Assembly (NCBI GenBank): GCA_001724265.1
Contig: MEDY01000202.1
Coordinates: 1-53,761, forward strand
DNA: 53,761 bases
Source of the DNA: Rhizaria sp. SCN 62-66
Lineage: Eukaryota > Rhizaria, unplaced
Direction of reading: 5' to 3'
Part shown: in pieces, positions 11,266 through 23,260 of the stretch
Position numbering within the stretch: position 1 is the first letter of the stretch
Layout of the letters: each line of letters starts with the position of its first letter
The notes under the pieces: generated by a model
Databases searched by the model: none
What the model saw: only the letters and a program-made list of their open reading frames with translations
Told to the model about the DNA's origin: nothing
Translations under genes and position numbers: made by a program

Positions 11266-12176
11266 GCGCCGCTCGCTCGCGCGCAAGGGAAGTCGGGGAC
11301 GCTGGCGACTGCAAGCAGCGGTGGATAGCGGCTGTTTAAGTGACTTGCTGAGGGCCGCTAGACGTGCATTTCATCATCATATGGACGTGGCAGAGAGATG
11401 TCGCACGCAGTTTGATCTATTTTTAAGTGGTCTATTAAGTAATACAAAAATGCCTATTTTTTCCCGATTGCTTAAGACCATCAAGCCAGCGCTTCCAATA
11501 TGAAATTTCGGGACAGTCGACACTTTTTCGGTCCTACTTCTGGGCGTGCATTGTCGCAGCACGTTGCAGGCTGGCTGGGGACAAAAGTTGGAAGCTTTTG
11601 CTGGGCGTCTTTGACGTGAGTTTTTCTCAGTTTGGTAGGATACGAGTAAATATAGACGCCAGAACATGGGTAGTATTTGATTGCACAAACACCTTCACGC
11701 TCTGTTGCGGGGAAACAGCTTCTGCTTCAACACCACCACGAACCCCGTTTTGCTGCTGGGAGTCCCCAAAGTTTCAGAAAAATTCCCCCGTTTTCTCAGC
11801 CACGCGCCCATCTATTCTTGTTTGTTATGCAATGTGCAGGTGTTGTGCACACTCTGATTCCTTAGGTTATCTTCTTTCTGCTTAGCACACTGTTCCAACT
11901 CAATGCAAAGGACCGTTTCTCGGCTGTAGCTTGACGACTCTTCGCCTCACAGCTCCCACTGTGCAGGTTTCCTGCAGGATAGCCGCGGACTTTTCTCACA
12001 CATTTCTTGCATTTTCCTCTCATTTGGTTCCATTGTAGCCCCCCACCCCCTCCCGCTTCCCGCTTTTCGCCCCGCGTTCAGCCGCAGAGAAGCCTTTCCT
12101 CCGTAGCCCTTAGCTCCGGTCACCGTTTTTTTCCCCACCCCTTTTCTCTCACCCCACACCCACAACACATCACACC
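11266..12176. other. Spacer with pyrimidine-rich leader of the G-alpha gene
   Basis: These 911 bases hold the 3' end of the membrane-protein gene and the G-alpha promoter. The last ~150 bases before the ATG at 12177 are C/T-rich and then CA-rich, as in a 5' untranslated leader. No other gene is seen. Confidence 0.5.
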
Positions 12177-13310
12177 ATGGGCGGTTGCGAGTCGTGTGCG
12201 ACGGCGCACGATGCCGAGATGCGTTCCAACTACGCCGAGCAGCTCGACATGCAGATCGAGCGCGAGCGCGAGGAGGAGAAAAACCATTACAAGATTCTCC
12301 TGCTCGGTGCCGGTGAGAGCGGTAAGTCGACCATCATCAAGCAGCTCTCGCTGCTCTACCGCAAAGGCGGCATCATGGAGGACCGGCGACAGTTTATCCG
12401 CGTGCTGCAGAATAACACGATTGTGTCGATGCAGGCGCTGCTGCGCGCGGGCGAGAGCATGGGCATGCTCAAGCCCTCGGACGACGGCACCAGCTACGAG
12501 GCTGACATCGCGCTAATCAACAACGCAGAAGGCAACGACGCGATGACCGAGGCCATGGTGGCCGCCATCGAGCGCCTGTGGGAGTCAGCCATGATCCAGG
12601 AGGTGTACATGAACCGCTCGCAGTTCTGGATCCTGGAAACGGCCGACTACTACTTCAAGAACTGCGCCCGGTTTATCGAGCACAACTTCCTGCCTGACGA
12701 CGTTGACGTGATCATGGCCCGTAAGCGCACCACGGGCGTAATCGTGACCGAGTTTCCCACCGAGGACGGACTCAAGTTCTCCGTCGTCGACGTCGGTGGG
12801 CAGCGCTCGGAGCGCCGCAAGTGGATCAACTGCTTTGACGGCGTCAAAGCCATCTTCTGGGTGTCGAACCTCTCCGGCTACGACAAGGTGCTGTTCGAAG
12901 ACAAGAGCATCAACCGCATGCAGGAAGACCTGGACCTGTTCAAGGAGACGCTCAAGGCTGCCGCGTTCCGCGACACGCCCATCTTCCTGTTTTTCAACAA
13001 GCAGGACCTCTTCTTTGACGCGCTTAAGTACTCGACCATCGACACATGTTTCCCCGCCTATAAGGGCTCCTCGGACCCCACCGAGTGCCAGGAGTTCATC
13101 GCGCAACAGTTCAAGGAGGCGCTCCCGCCTTCGAAGACGATCGAGAAAATCCTCTACCTCTCGGCCAAGGACAAGAACAACGTTAAGGCCGCCTTTGAGG
13201 CCGTCAAGGACCACTTGCTGGCCGCCGAGAAGGCCAAGCCTGCCGCGCCCGCCGCCGCCGCGGGCGGGGCCGGCGGCGCCGACCGCCCTGCCGCGCGCGG
13301 CAAGAAGTAA
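12177..13310 (+). CDS. Heterotrimeric G protein alpha subunit with atypical C-terminal extension
   Basis: A GTP-binding switch coupling receptors to effectors at the plasma membrane; 377 residues, one exon, TAA stop. The start MGGCESC gives Gly2 for N-myristoylation and Cys4/Cys7 as candidate palmitoylation sites. G motifs in order: P-loop GAGESGKST at residues 44-52; switch I with Arg182 and RTTG (the Arg is the one ADP-ribosylated in some family members); switch II DVGGQRSERRKW starting at Asp205, with catalytic Gln209; NKQD at 274-277; and SAKDKNNV in the position of the usual TCATD loop. The family normally ends shortly after the helix that here reads KAAFEAVKDHLL; instead about 30 Ala/Pro/Gly/Lys residues follow. 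Because the free C-terminus of G-alpha inserts into the receptor, this tail may change coupling. Subclass (Gi, Gs and so on) is not assigned. Confidence 0.97.
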   Translation: MGGCESCATAHDAEMRSNYAEQLDMQIEREREEEKNHYKILLLGAGESGKSTIIKQLSLLYRKGGIMEDRRQFIRVLQNNTIVSMQALLRAGESMGMLKPSDDGTSYEADIALINNAEGNDAMTEAMVAAIERLWESAMIQEVYMNRSQFWILETADYYFKNCARFIEHNFLPDDVDVIMARKRTTGVIVTEFPTEDGLKFSVVDVGGQRSERRKWINCFDGVKAIFWVSNLSGYDKVLFEDKSINRMQEDLDLFKETLKAAAFRDTPIFLFFNKQDLFFDALKYSTIDTCFPAYKGSSDPTECQEFIAQQFKEALPPSKTIEKILYLSAKDKNNVKAAFEAVKDHLLAAEKAKPAAPAAAAGGAGGADRPAARGKK

Positions 13311-14881
13311 GCGCGCAGCAGCCGGCACAGCAGCCGAACCGCGCTGCCACAGCAGTCACGTGTTGCACAGTCTTCGTGCCGCAGTCGCTCTGCACAGGGC
13401 GATGTGAGTGTTGTGCGGCTCGCGACATGTAGTCGTGGCAGTGGCAGTCGCCGTTACAGCTGTATTTGTAATTGTAATCGTAAACGTGTTGTGGAACTGA
13501 TAGTGATCTCGTTGTCTCATTTTGTCTCTGTTGAGGTTTCTTAAGCTTCATCAAAACATCGTATCACCGAAATGTTTCAGGAAGCTGGAGCCTCTCGTTT
13601 TTGTTGTTTTTTATTCGTTCCGTGTTTGTTTTTATTAAACTTGCGCTTGCGTCTTGTTTGCATCCCCATTCTTCTCTTCTCTCTGCTGCGTTTCTTATCT
13701 TTGGACTGTCAACTAACTGATACGTTGCAACGTTGGTGCCAAACGACTTGACTGACTGATTGACTGACTCACGCTTCGTACTGTTGTTTTGTCTTTAAGA
13801 AAGTCCTTGTTTCATTTTTATTTTTTCATTCTTTTTGGGCTTCGTCTTCTTCAATAATATTTTTAGAGTCCTATCTATTCTGTAGTAGTATTTTTTTGTT
13901 CTTTTACCCTTGCTTTGCGTTTAAGCGAACATCACTCTCTCACATGCTTTGTCATTGCCTCTGTCTGTACCCGCTGTTGTGGAGCTCACAGCATCATCAC
14001 TGCTTGTGACAACTGTCCGTGTCTGGGACGAGGAGGATCATGAGTCGGCAACTCGTCCATACATCTGTCGCAGCTATATGTTTTGTACAGTAAGTTCTCT
14101 GATAGCTCTGGTGCAACGGTGCAATCCATCTTAGCACTCTCGTGTCTCGGTTGCACTCGTACCAGCATCAGCGACAACGAGTACAGTGTAACTAGAGCCT
14201 GGCAACGATCCAACAATTTCGTTTGCGCGTCGAAAATACAAATCAAAAGGATTAATCGAATGTTACTTCAAAACAACAATTAAATATCGATAAGTTGTTT
14301 TTTATTAATATGTGACGAACCATTGTCGCTCTATGACGTTGTAGATGATAACATACCAACAACAAACACTCGGCTACCATTATGGGTTTTGGCCGCATGC
14401 TTGCGGTGCCAGCTACACCCGCATTAGACACGGTCGCGACCCCACACCGGTGGACGTGTTCTTGCTCGCACGCTGCGGATGCCTGAGCTCGCGGCTGCGC
14501 GGTTGCTCCTGCGTCAGCCTCAGCCTCCGCCGCGGCGCAAGCGCTGACAGCGTCCCGCTCTTGCTTCCGACGGGCAAGAGCTTGGACATGTGCTTGCTGC
14601 CGTCATTCACTATTCACGGGACTGTCAGCAGCTTCATCAGCAGCACCATTTGCAGCTTTGTAAAAAAAATGACACTGTGAAAAGAGCACCGACAAATATC
14701 ACGCAGCGACAAACAAAAGTAGACAAACAGGCACAGCGATACTGGACAGACACAGACATACAAACATCACCAATGTTATGATCACACGAAATGACGCACA
14801 TCACATAACACCACACAAAAAGTTAAGTTACAACGGGTTGTCAACTTCCGTGCTCACAAGCCCACCAACTCGCCGGCTCGC
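13311..14881. other. Long convergent spacer without a recognised gene
   Basis: 1,571 bases between the convergent G-alpha and BTB/BACK-membrane genes. It is T-rich on the left, with stretches of TTTTT and TGACTGAC-like repeats near 13750, and has only short frames. The GC-richer patch at ~14390-14600 has an open frame of 111 codons that looks like nothing known. Confidence 0.5.
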
Positions 14882-17800
14882 TTAACTGAGCAGCTGCATC
14901 GGCGTGACGGTGTGGTCGTCGGCCGCAAGCGAGGCCGCGAAGAAGCCCTGCGCGGCCGAGTTCTGGCCGCGGTACGCCTCCTCCTCGGCGGCGACGCGCA
15001 TGCGCAGCCGCAGCGGGCGCGCCGACGGGAAGTCCGGCCCCATGAAGCAGATGTCGCACGAGGGGCAGCAGCGGCGGGGACACATAGCGTAGTTGCCCAG
15101 CGCGATGGGCCCGACGATGAGGAGCGAGAGCATAGCCATGAAGAGCGGGATCACGGCGACGACGAGCGAGGGCGCCCACAGCGTCGTGTCGGGGTGCAGC
15201 GCCTTGTTAGTCCACAGCGCAAGGAAGATGATCTGGTACGGAATCAGCAGCATGGTGAAGCACGCGAGCGTGGAGGAGCCGCAGTCATCAGAGCACTTGC
15301 AGCAGGCGACGCAGTAGCCGATGACGACGACGAGCGCGGTGAGGAAGAAGGGCGCGAAGAGGCCCATGGTGGGGATGTCGAATCCGCTGAGCTGGAGGTG
15401 CAGCAGGATGCAGAAGAGGTAGACCTGGATCATGAAGAACATCGATCCACCCGCGGGGCCGCGCATCGGCTCCTCTGCGCGCGGCGCGTCGTAGTCGGTC
15501 ACGGTGTGCAGCCGGTGCTCCAGGTTCGCGTTGTCCTCGTAGATGGCGTAGGTGCACATGGCGAACACGTGCAGCAGCGCGATTACGTAGATGGGGATGA
15601 AGAACCACCACAGACTGAGGCCGACGCCACAGGACTTGATGAAGATGAACGTCGCGAGGAAAATGAGGCTGAGCGGGATGCCGACGAGCACCACGCGCGA
15701 CTGAGACGGCTGGCGCGCGATGAGGTTCCACGTGCGGTCGAAGAGCGTGTCGCCGTCGATGGAACACAGGCGAGACGGGTCGCGGAACGGCGCCAGCGAC
15801 GGGTCTCGCGCCTGCGCGCCAGGCTCGGACGGGCACCAGCTTCGCCGCATGCACGACGCGACGAAGGAGATCACCACCCAGAGCACGATGACGGCAAGCG
15901 GGAAGGTAAAGGCGGGCGTCACGCGGAGCCCCTCGTGGCCGGCGATGATGATAAGCACGAGGAACGTGAGAACCATGAAGACGATCGACACGAGCGCGCC
16001 GAACGACACGCAGCACACGTACCACACGTTGGCCGTCGTGCTCTTGGCGTCGAAGCGCTCGACCCACGCCGCGCCCGTGGCCTGCGCGAGGGCGAGCCCG
16101 CCCGCGCGGGCCGTGCGCGCGGCCTCGAAGTGCTTGTGCAGCGTCATAACAGACTCGCCCGCCACCCAGCGCTCGAAGTCGTCCGCCACCACCGTGCTCG
16201 TCGCAGTGGCCGCGATGGCGGGCGCGGGAGCATGCGCAGAGGCCGTCGCAACTGCCGCGGTGTCGCCGGCGTTGGCGGCGCCGGCATTGGTGGCGCAGAG
16301 GTCGCTGGCGGGGCGCGTCTGGCGGCCCAGGAAGCGGTGGTAGCCGCTCAGCGCGTCGCGCGAGAACCGCGCATAGGCCTCCTCAGCGATGCTCGTCTCC
16401 ATCGCCGGCTCGGCGACGGTCGACGGCATGTACTGCGGGCGCAAGAACGCGCGGTTGGCCGTGCTGTTGGGCGCCAGCGTGGCGTCCGGGTCGGCGACCT
16501 CCTCGGCGGGGTCGAACAGATGCACCTGGCGCACCGCGGTGCTGCTGCTGCCGCCGTCCTCGTCCTCACCGGCGCCCTCGCCGGCGCCAAACGCGAGCGC
16601 GGGGGCGCCGGGGACGGGAGGTCCGCCGGGCGGCGGCGGAATGCTCGACGTGTGGATGCCCGACGTGGGCGGCCCGCCGGGCGGCGGGGGAATGCTCGAG
16701 GTCGGGCGGTGCGCCTCGGGGCCGTTGCCCAGCACGTGCCCGTGGCCGAGGCCGCTGGGTGCGCCGGGCGGGGGCGGGATGGAGCTGGTGGGCAGACTGC
16801 CGCCGCCGCCGGGGTTGCTGTGCGCGAGCAGCCGCGGCACCTCGGTGCTGTGCAGCACGATCTCCGGCAGCACGTCGTCCACCTCAAAGTCGCCGCACGC
16901 GCCCGCACCGGCGCTCGCGCTCGCGTTCGCGGGGGCGCCGGTGCCGCTGACGCTCACGGTGACGCTGCTGACGCTGTTGCCGTAGATGCCGCTGGAGCTG
17001 CCGTCCTCAGCGTCGGCGTCCTCGCTGATCACGTTCAGCTTGAACCCACTGCTGTTCACCACCGTCTTGCTCCTGTGCGCAGCGCCGACACTGACGGCGG
17101 CACTGGCACTGGCACCAGCACTGGCGCCGACACCGGTCTCGGAGCGGAGCGAGACTGCGGCGACAACGCCGCGCACGGGGTAGTCGGCTCCGGGCACAGG
17201 CACCGCCGCGGCGGGTAGCTTGCGCAGCTCGGCGAGCGTCGCCGCGCCCATCTTGCCGCTGCCACCCGCGGCGTGCACGGCGGCGCTGTAGGCCGCGGCG
17301 GCCGCGGAGAGGCGCTCCTGCGCCTCGCGCTCGTTGGCGTCGAGCCGCGGCCGCGCGCTGTCGCCGCCCAGCAGCGCTACCACGGCGGGTACCGACACGC
17401 CCAGGCCGCCCGGCGTGCTCTCGTCGCCGTCGCCGCCCAGACGGTGGCCCTTGCCACTATTACTGCCGGCGCCGGTGACGGCAATGCTGGGGCTGATGAG
17501 CGAGAGCGGTGTGGCCATGGCGCGCGTCACGCTGGGTCCTACGAAGAGCTCGAGCCGGCGCGCGCCCACCGTCGCCGCGCCCGCGCCCGCGGCGCCCGCG
17601 CCGAGCCCGGAGGCCGCGTGGGGCGGGGCGAGCGCGGTGGTGTCGGTCGTCAGGGCGATTTCGTCGAAGCGGCCCAGAGAGGGCCTGGTATGGAAAGGCA
17701 AAAAAATATCAAATCGAAGTGATGCGAATTAGCAAAAAATACAATACGCAATTGATGAATTACAGACGAACTCGATGAAAAAAGTATTAGCATTGACATT

Positions 17801-20689
17801 TGAGAGCAGATTCCGGTTAAAATAAGTATCCATTCGCCGCACGTACCAGTTCTGGTAGCGCTGCGCCGCGCCGAGCGGGTCCTCCGGGGGCAACGTGGCG
17901 TAGAGCGGCGGCGCGTCAAGCACGCCGTTGCCGCGCGCGGTCCACGTCGAGTTGGCGAACGGCGTCTCGCCTCCGAGCGGCGAGCTCGCCGGCAGCGGGC
18001 CGCGGCGGAAGGACTGCGCGGCGTTGACGCTGTGACCGACGCGGTCGCTCGCGGTTGCCTCGTACTGCAGCTGCCACAGCGCCGTGCGCACCGACTGGGC
18101 GAGCGCCGCCGTGGTGCTCTCGTTTTCGGCCTCGCTGCTCTCGCCGTCATCGCCGTCGCTTCCGGCGCCATTGCTGTTTCCCGCGGAGTTGTCGCGGTTG
18201 CGGGCGGCAATGATGCGGGACATGTCAATGCCCAAGCGCGCGCCCGCGGTGATCAGACGCTGGTCGCGCTCGCGCCGAGCCTGCTCGGCAGCGCTGTTGC
18301 CGTTGATGTTGCTGTTGTTATTGTTGCGCCGATTGAGGCTGCGGCCACGGCGACTCCGGCTGCGGTTGCTGCTGCTGCCGTTGTTGCCGCTGTTGCTCCT
18401 CGCGGCGTTGGCCTCGCCGCTGTCGACGAGCGTGCTCGCCACGGGGGGCTCCGGCGCGGGTCGTGTGGGAACGGCGCGCACGGCCGCGTGAAGCTCCACT
18501 GTCGCCGCCACCACCGGGTCCGACCCGTTGACGATCACGGCACCAGAGCCCGCGCCGCCGCCGCCGCCGGCACCCGCGCCCGCCCTCGCGCCCGCGGTGG
18601 CGCCGTCAGGTACGGCGACCTTGATGAGCTTCTTCTTGAGCCCCGCGGCGGGGCTGCCGCCGGAGACCGTGGCCGCGGTCGCAGCGGCCTCGGCCTTGAC
18701 GCGCTAATCTCTCGCGTCGAGCGCGGCGTTGCGCACCTGGACCTGCTCCACCAGCGCCGTGAGCTCGCGCTCGCGCGCGGGCCCGCGGCGCTGGTTCTGG
18801 AACGCCACCATGCCCTCCTCGACCGTGAGGCCGTAGCAGTAGCCCACGGGCGGATGGACGGCTTCGCGGCGCGCGCGCTCAGCGGGGGAGATAACGCCGT
18901 CCAGCTCGGGCAGCGGGTCCGGCCCCGAAAGCAGCGAGTAGCGGTCCGTGTGGCGGCGCAGGTCGCTGCGCAGGTCGCGCGAGTAGGGCCCGCCAGGCGT
19001 CACGCGAGTCCACAGCCACACCAGCTCATCCGCCGTGAACAGCGACGTCGGCACTGCGGGCGCCTGCGGCCGCACATCGCCCGCGCTGCTAGCGCTCGTG
19101 CTGCTGTTGTTGTTGGGATCGTAGAAGTCGACGGGGCCGGCCGCGGTCAGAATGGCGATCTCCTGCTCAGTCATGCGCGCGAAGCGGACGAGCGATAGCA
19201 GCGGGCCCAGCTCGAGCCGCACGAGGCGCGGGTCCTGGTCGTCGAGCCCGTGCGCGCGCAGGCGAAAGCGCGCCCAGCGCACGAGACTCTGCAGCAGCTC
19301 GAACTCGTCGCAGCGGAGCCGGTCCGAGGCAACGAGCGCCTGCAGCGCGCGCGCGGGCAGCGCGAGGAACAGCGGCGAGCGCACGGCCTCGGGGAACACG
19401 GCGGCGGCGTACGCGAAGTCGCCGGACTCGGGGTCGTAGGCAAGCGTGCTGTCCTCCTCGAAGTAGCGCGCGGTGCCGCGCTCGCCGATCGCGGAGTCTG
19501 TGTCGTACAACGACAGGAACTCGGGCTCCTGGTTCGCGCCCGCGGCGTTGTTGCTGTTGCGCACGGCCCCGGCGCCACCGCCCTTGCCCTGCAGCCGCGC
19601 GCGCTCGTCCAGGTGGCCCAGCACGAAGGGCAGGAAGGCCGTGTCGGGGTGCCGCGCTGTGGCGGCGAGACTGTCGCCGATGCCGAAGGTCTCGTAGCAC
19701 TCGGGTGCGTTGCGCGAGACGCCCAGCGCGTGGAACACCGTCTGCACCACCGACGCGACGGGGCGCTCGCTGCGGCGCGCCAGGGTCAGCGCCGTGTGGT
19801 TGCCCGCGCCGCAGCCGCACGTGTGGCGGCACGACAGCATCCAGGCGGAGCAGCCGGCGCCGCGCGTGCGCGGGCCGTGCAGGTCGCTGCGGTAGCGCTC
19901 CACGGCCGCCGCGGACGGGAATGCCGGCGGCGCGCGCGGAGACAGAGACGGGGACACGGTCGCCGCGGTGGGCGCGCGCGGCGCCGGGGCGAGCTCGACG
20001 AGCAGCGCGGAGGGCGCCGGCACTGTGGGCAGCGGACGACCCGCGGCGTCGGTGAGCTTCTTGTAGCTCGACACGGTGGGCGCGGACGCGGGGGCCGGCG
20101 CGTGGCGCGGCGGCGCGCGGCCCGTCGCAGCGTGGTAGCGGCGCGCGACGGTGGAGTAGACGGGGAAACCGGTGCCGGGCGCGAGCCCGGAGCTGGCGCT
20201 GGTGCAGGAGCTGCCTGGTCGCGTGAGGCAGTTGTCGTAGAGGAAGTGGAGGAACGCGTTGTCCTCTTCGTCATGCAGCAGCTGGACAACGCCCGCGGCG
20301 GGGGCGGAGGCTGAGGCCGCGGAGTGCGCGGGCAGGTACGTCTCGGTGCCGGGGACGGATGGCCCGAAGGCCATTGCGAGCGAGAAGGGCGCGAGGTTGG
20401 TCGGCCAGTCGCGGGCAATCAGCGTGGGGTCGTCGCGGTTCAGCGGGAACGGCGCGGCCGAAGCGCCACCGGGCGGAGACTTCGGCGAGGACAAAGACGC
20501 AACGTACTTGTATGCCGAGGACGATGCGTCATGACTGGAGGCGCTGGGAAGGCTCGAGGAGGCGTGGCCGGCAGCGGAACTGTCTCCTGGGGCCAAGGGG
20601 GCGAGATGCGACTCATTGATCTCGGGGGCGACGTCACCTGACTCGGCCAGGCGGAGGTAGTCTGCCCAATCAGAGATATACTCCTCCAT
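14882..20689 (-). CDS. BTB/BACK-like protein fused to a C-terminal polytopic membrane domain, contains in-frame TAG
   Basis: Start ATG 20689 (MEEYISDWADYLRL). Exon 1 runs 20689-17847, exon 2 17684-14882, with TAA at the end; 1,881 residues. At 18706-18704 the frame has TAG (residue 662, between ALDARD and RVKAEAA) and continues open for another 286 codons to a GTACGT donor at 17846; the splice joins QNW to PSLGRFDEI in frame. Residues ~150-200 include a BTB-like NAFLHFLYDN; a BACK-like block contains SPLFLALPARALQ, ELLQSLVRWARFRLRAHGLD and LVRLELGPLLSLVRFA. The middle is Arg/Ser/Asn-rich and Pro/Gly-rich (GIHTSSIPPPPG-type repeats). Residues ~1500-1830 hold eight or more membrane helices with LSLWWFFIPIYVIALL, reminiscent of TMEM185. 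A paralogue begins at 50099. BTB/BACK proteins often bind cullin-3; that role is unproven here. Confidence 0.82.
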
Positions 20690-21266
20690 GTGCTCGGGCG
20701 CGCAGTGGCGGCGGACGGAGGAGCGCGGGAGGCTGAAAAAAACCGTGAAAAAGAAGGCGTGCGACAGCGCGTGAGGGGGTTCGAATCTTGTTGCGAAGAG
20801 AGAGCAATATTCACCCTAAAGATCAGACTGTGACAAAATACAGCAATTAAAAAGCAATAAAACAGACAACATAATTAGCTGTTCAATGCGCTGTTGTGAG
20901 AACTAATGACGGTGCGAGGCTCTGCACTGATTCCTATTCCGCTCCTAGTTCCGGCTCGGACACGCCCGCCAGTCTGGAGCTGGACAAATTTACTTTCTGT
21001 GGCCGCGACCACAACTGGGTTTGCGCGGACTATTTTTAGGCACCATCAAGTCATATGTGCACCATTGCAGAATTTGCGGCTTCTATAAGATATAAAAAGC
21101 TCCTATGTATCTATTTGACGTGACAGTGCGTCTTGAGGCCCTTACTATAGCGTCTATAACTCAATCAATTCTTCCTCAATACTGTCAAGTAAGCAAGCTC
21201 GCACGTATTTCGCCCACAGTCGTCCTCCTGCGTCCCCACGAGCTCAACTCACAGCCGCCGTCGCGC
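20690..21266. other. Spacer between two minus-strand genes
   Basis: 577 AT-rich bases holding the promoter of the BTB/BACK-membrane gene and the 3' tail of the ankyrin gene. A GGTTCGAATC string near 20780 looks like a tRNA T-loop, but no stem pairs around it. Confidence 0.45.
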
Positions 21267-22632
21267 TCACCCGTCGCGCTCCTCGTCCCATTCGCCCCGC
21301 AGCGGCGCCACCGGCTCTGGCCACCGTCCGTTGGCGGCGGCCTCGAGCAGCGCCACCACCTCTGTGTGTCCGCGCTCAGTCGCCACCGACACCATGCTCC
21401 GCCGCGGCCGCCGCGGCTTAGCTCCTGCATCACCCTCACCCTCACCGCCGCCGTCGCCGTCGCCACCGTCGTCGGCGCTGTCGTCGTCGGGCATAGTGAA
21501 GGTGACGTCGGCCCTGGCGCCGAGCAGCATAGCCGCGATGGCGTCGTTGCCGTCGCACACGGCCTCCCACAGGGGCGTCGGCGTCAGCGCCGCACAGTCC
21601 CCGTGGCACTCGCCGCACGCACTCTCGTTCTGCTGCCCACGGTCGCTGTCGCCATGGATGTCACTGGCGCTGCTGAGCGGCGAGGCCCCCGGCGCGGCGG
21701 GCGCGAGCACCAACCCGGTCCCCGCCGCGGCGGCAGCACGCTTCGCGGAGACCGCGGCCGCCACGGCCTGTGCCTTGCCGGGCCCCGCGGCGGCGGCGGC
21801 GGCGGCGGCCAGCGCGGCGGCCGCGGTGGTCTGGATGTTGCGCGCGAGACGCATGTCGGCGGCGCGGACGCCAGTGCGGTTGCGGCAGCGGCAGCCGTGG
21901 AGGTCCACGTCGAGCCCCGCAAGGGCCCGAGCGTGTTGCGATGTGCCATCACCACTGCTGCTGCTAGACGATTCAGGATCCGTGTTGGAGCTACCTGCGG
22001 CGGGTTTGCTGACGGCGGCACCGCCAGCGCAGGCCCGCAGCAGGGCGCGCACGGTGGACTCGAAGCCCATGGTGGCGGCGACAAAGAGCGGAGAGTAGCC
22101 CTGCATGTCCTCGCTACATTGTCACAAACGCAAGTCAAGTCACGGAAAGTGATACAAGACAGGATCAAATGAGTGGGTGATTATCATAATAAATTCATCA
22201 ATGTAGGATAAAATGAACAAAAACAACAAAACTAAGACTACTGTAATGAAAGTACGTACATTGACTGCGGCAGCGCGCCCCTGGCCATGAGCACGTCCGC
22301 GCGCGCGCCGGCCCGGACGAGCGCGGCCACGACTGCGGGCGCGGCGGCAATCGCGGCCGCGTGCAGCGGCGTGCGCAGGTCGCCCGGGTCGCGCGCGTCG
22401 GGGTCCGCGCGCGCGGCGAGCAGCGCGGCGACGGTGGGCAGCCGTCCGTTGGCCGCGGCGAGCACGAGCGGCGGGATGCCGGCCGTGCGGCGCGCGGTGT
22501 GGGGCAGCGCGTGCGGCGCGGAGGGCAACGCGCGCGCGGAGAGCAGCAGCAGCGCAGAGGCGTCGTCGTCGGCCAGAAGCGCAGCGCCCAGGGCAGTGCG
22601 CTCGGCGGTAGCAACAGCCACAGCAGCAGCAT

Positions 22633-22696
<64 letters not shown>

Positions 22697-23260
22697 GTTA
22701 GCGACTGAGTTCGCGTCCGCTGCAGGAGTTGCCGTGCTTGCAGTCGGGGCGTCGGTACCGGCCTTGCCTGCGCTATCCCAGCCCGCGTAGGAGTCAGGCA
22801 CCGCGGCGTTGGGGTCCGCGCGCGCGGCGAGCAGCAGCGGCACCGCCTGCGCGCCGTTGCCGCGCTCGATGCACTCGGCCAGCGCGGTGGTCTGCGCCTT
22901 GGCGCTCGCGTTGCCTGAGTCGGGGTGCGCGCCCGCCGCGAGCAGCAGAGACAGCAGCGCGGGGACAAGCGGGGTGCGCGAGGCGGCGTGCCACAGCGGC
23001 GTGGAGCCGTCATCGTTGACCGAGGCGGGCAGCGCGACGTCCGCTTTGGCGCTCAAGAGGGCGGAGACGGTGCTATCGTCAGCGACGCGCACGGCCGTCG
23101 ATAGCAACCACTCACCGGAGAGCTTCGCGTTGGGGGACGCTCCAGACGTAAGGAGAGAAGAGACAGTAGCGGAATTGTTGGCCTCAATCGCAGCAAGGAG
23201 CTCGCGGGCGCTGGAGAGTGCGGCATCGGCGTCGGGAGACACGGAGGCGGAGGCCGACAT
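21267..23260 (-). CDS. Ankyrin-repeat protein, two exons
   Basis: Start ATG 23260 (MSASASVSPDADAAL), exons 23260-22260 and 22113-21267, TGA stop, 615 residues. The 146-base intron has a GTACGT donor and a TAG acceptor; the junction reads LPQSI-EDMQGYSPL in frame. Repeat units are visible as GSTPLWHAASRTPLVPALLS, LRTPLHAAAIAAAPAVVAAL, GYSPLFVAATMGFESTVRAL, PTPLWEAVCDGNDAIAAML and MVSVATERGHTEVVALLEAA, with weaker ones between, so perhaps eight to ten repeats. They are interrupted by a 20-residue Ala tract from a CAG run and by an Ala-rich insert in exon 2. Ankyrin repeats bind partner proteins; there is no catalytic domain and no signal or membrane segment, so no specific role can be given. 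Confidence 0.88.
22636..22695. repeat. Perfect (CAG)20 trinucleotide run, encoding poly-Ala on the minus strand
   Basis: Twenty uninterrupted CAG units on the + strand are read as GCT (Ala) on the minus strand in the ankyrin gene. The lack of interruptions suggests length polymorphism. Confidence 0.96.

Noticed and set aside
14912-17218. 768-codon plus-strand frame opposite the BTB/BACK-membrane gene
   Set aside because: It mirrors a sense frame with clear membrane helices; its own translation is Arg/His/Glu-rich without pattern. Same cause as above; likewise 18032-19198 and 19250-20314.
20775-20795. GGTTCGAATC string resembling a tRNA T-loop
   Set aside because: Flanking bases do not pair into a T-stem on either strand and no acceptor or anticodon arm can be drawn around it.
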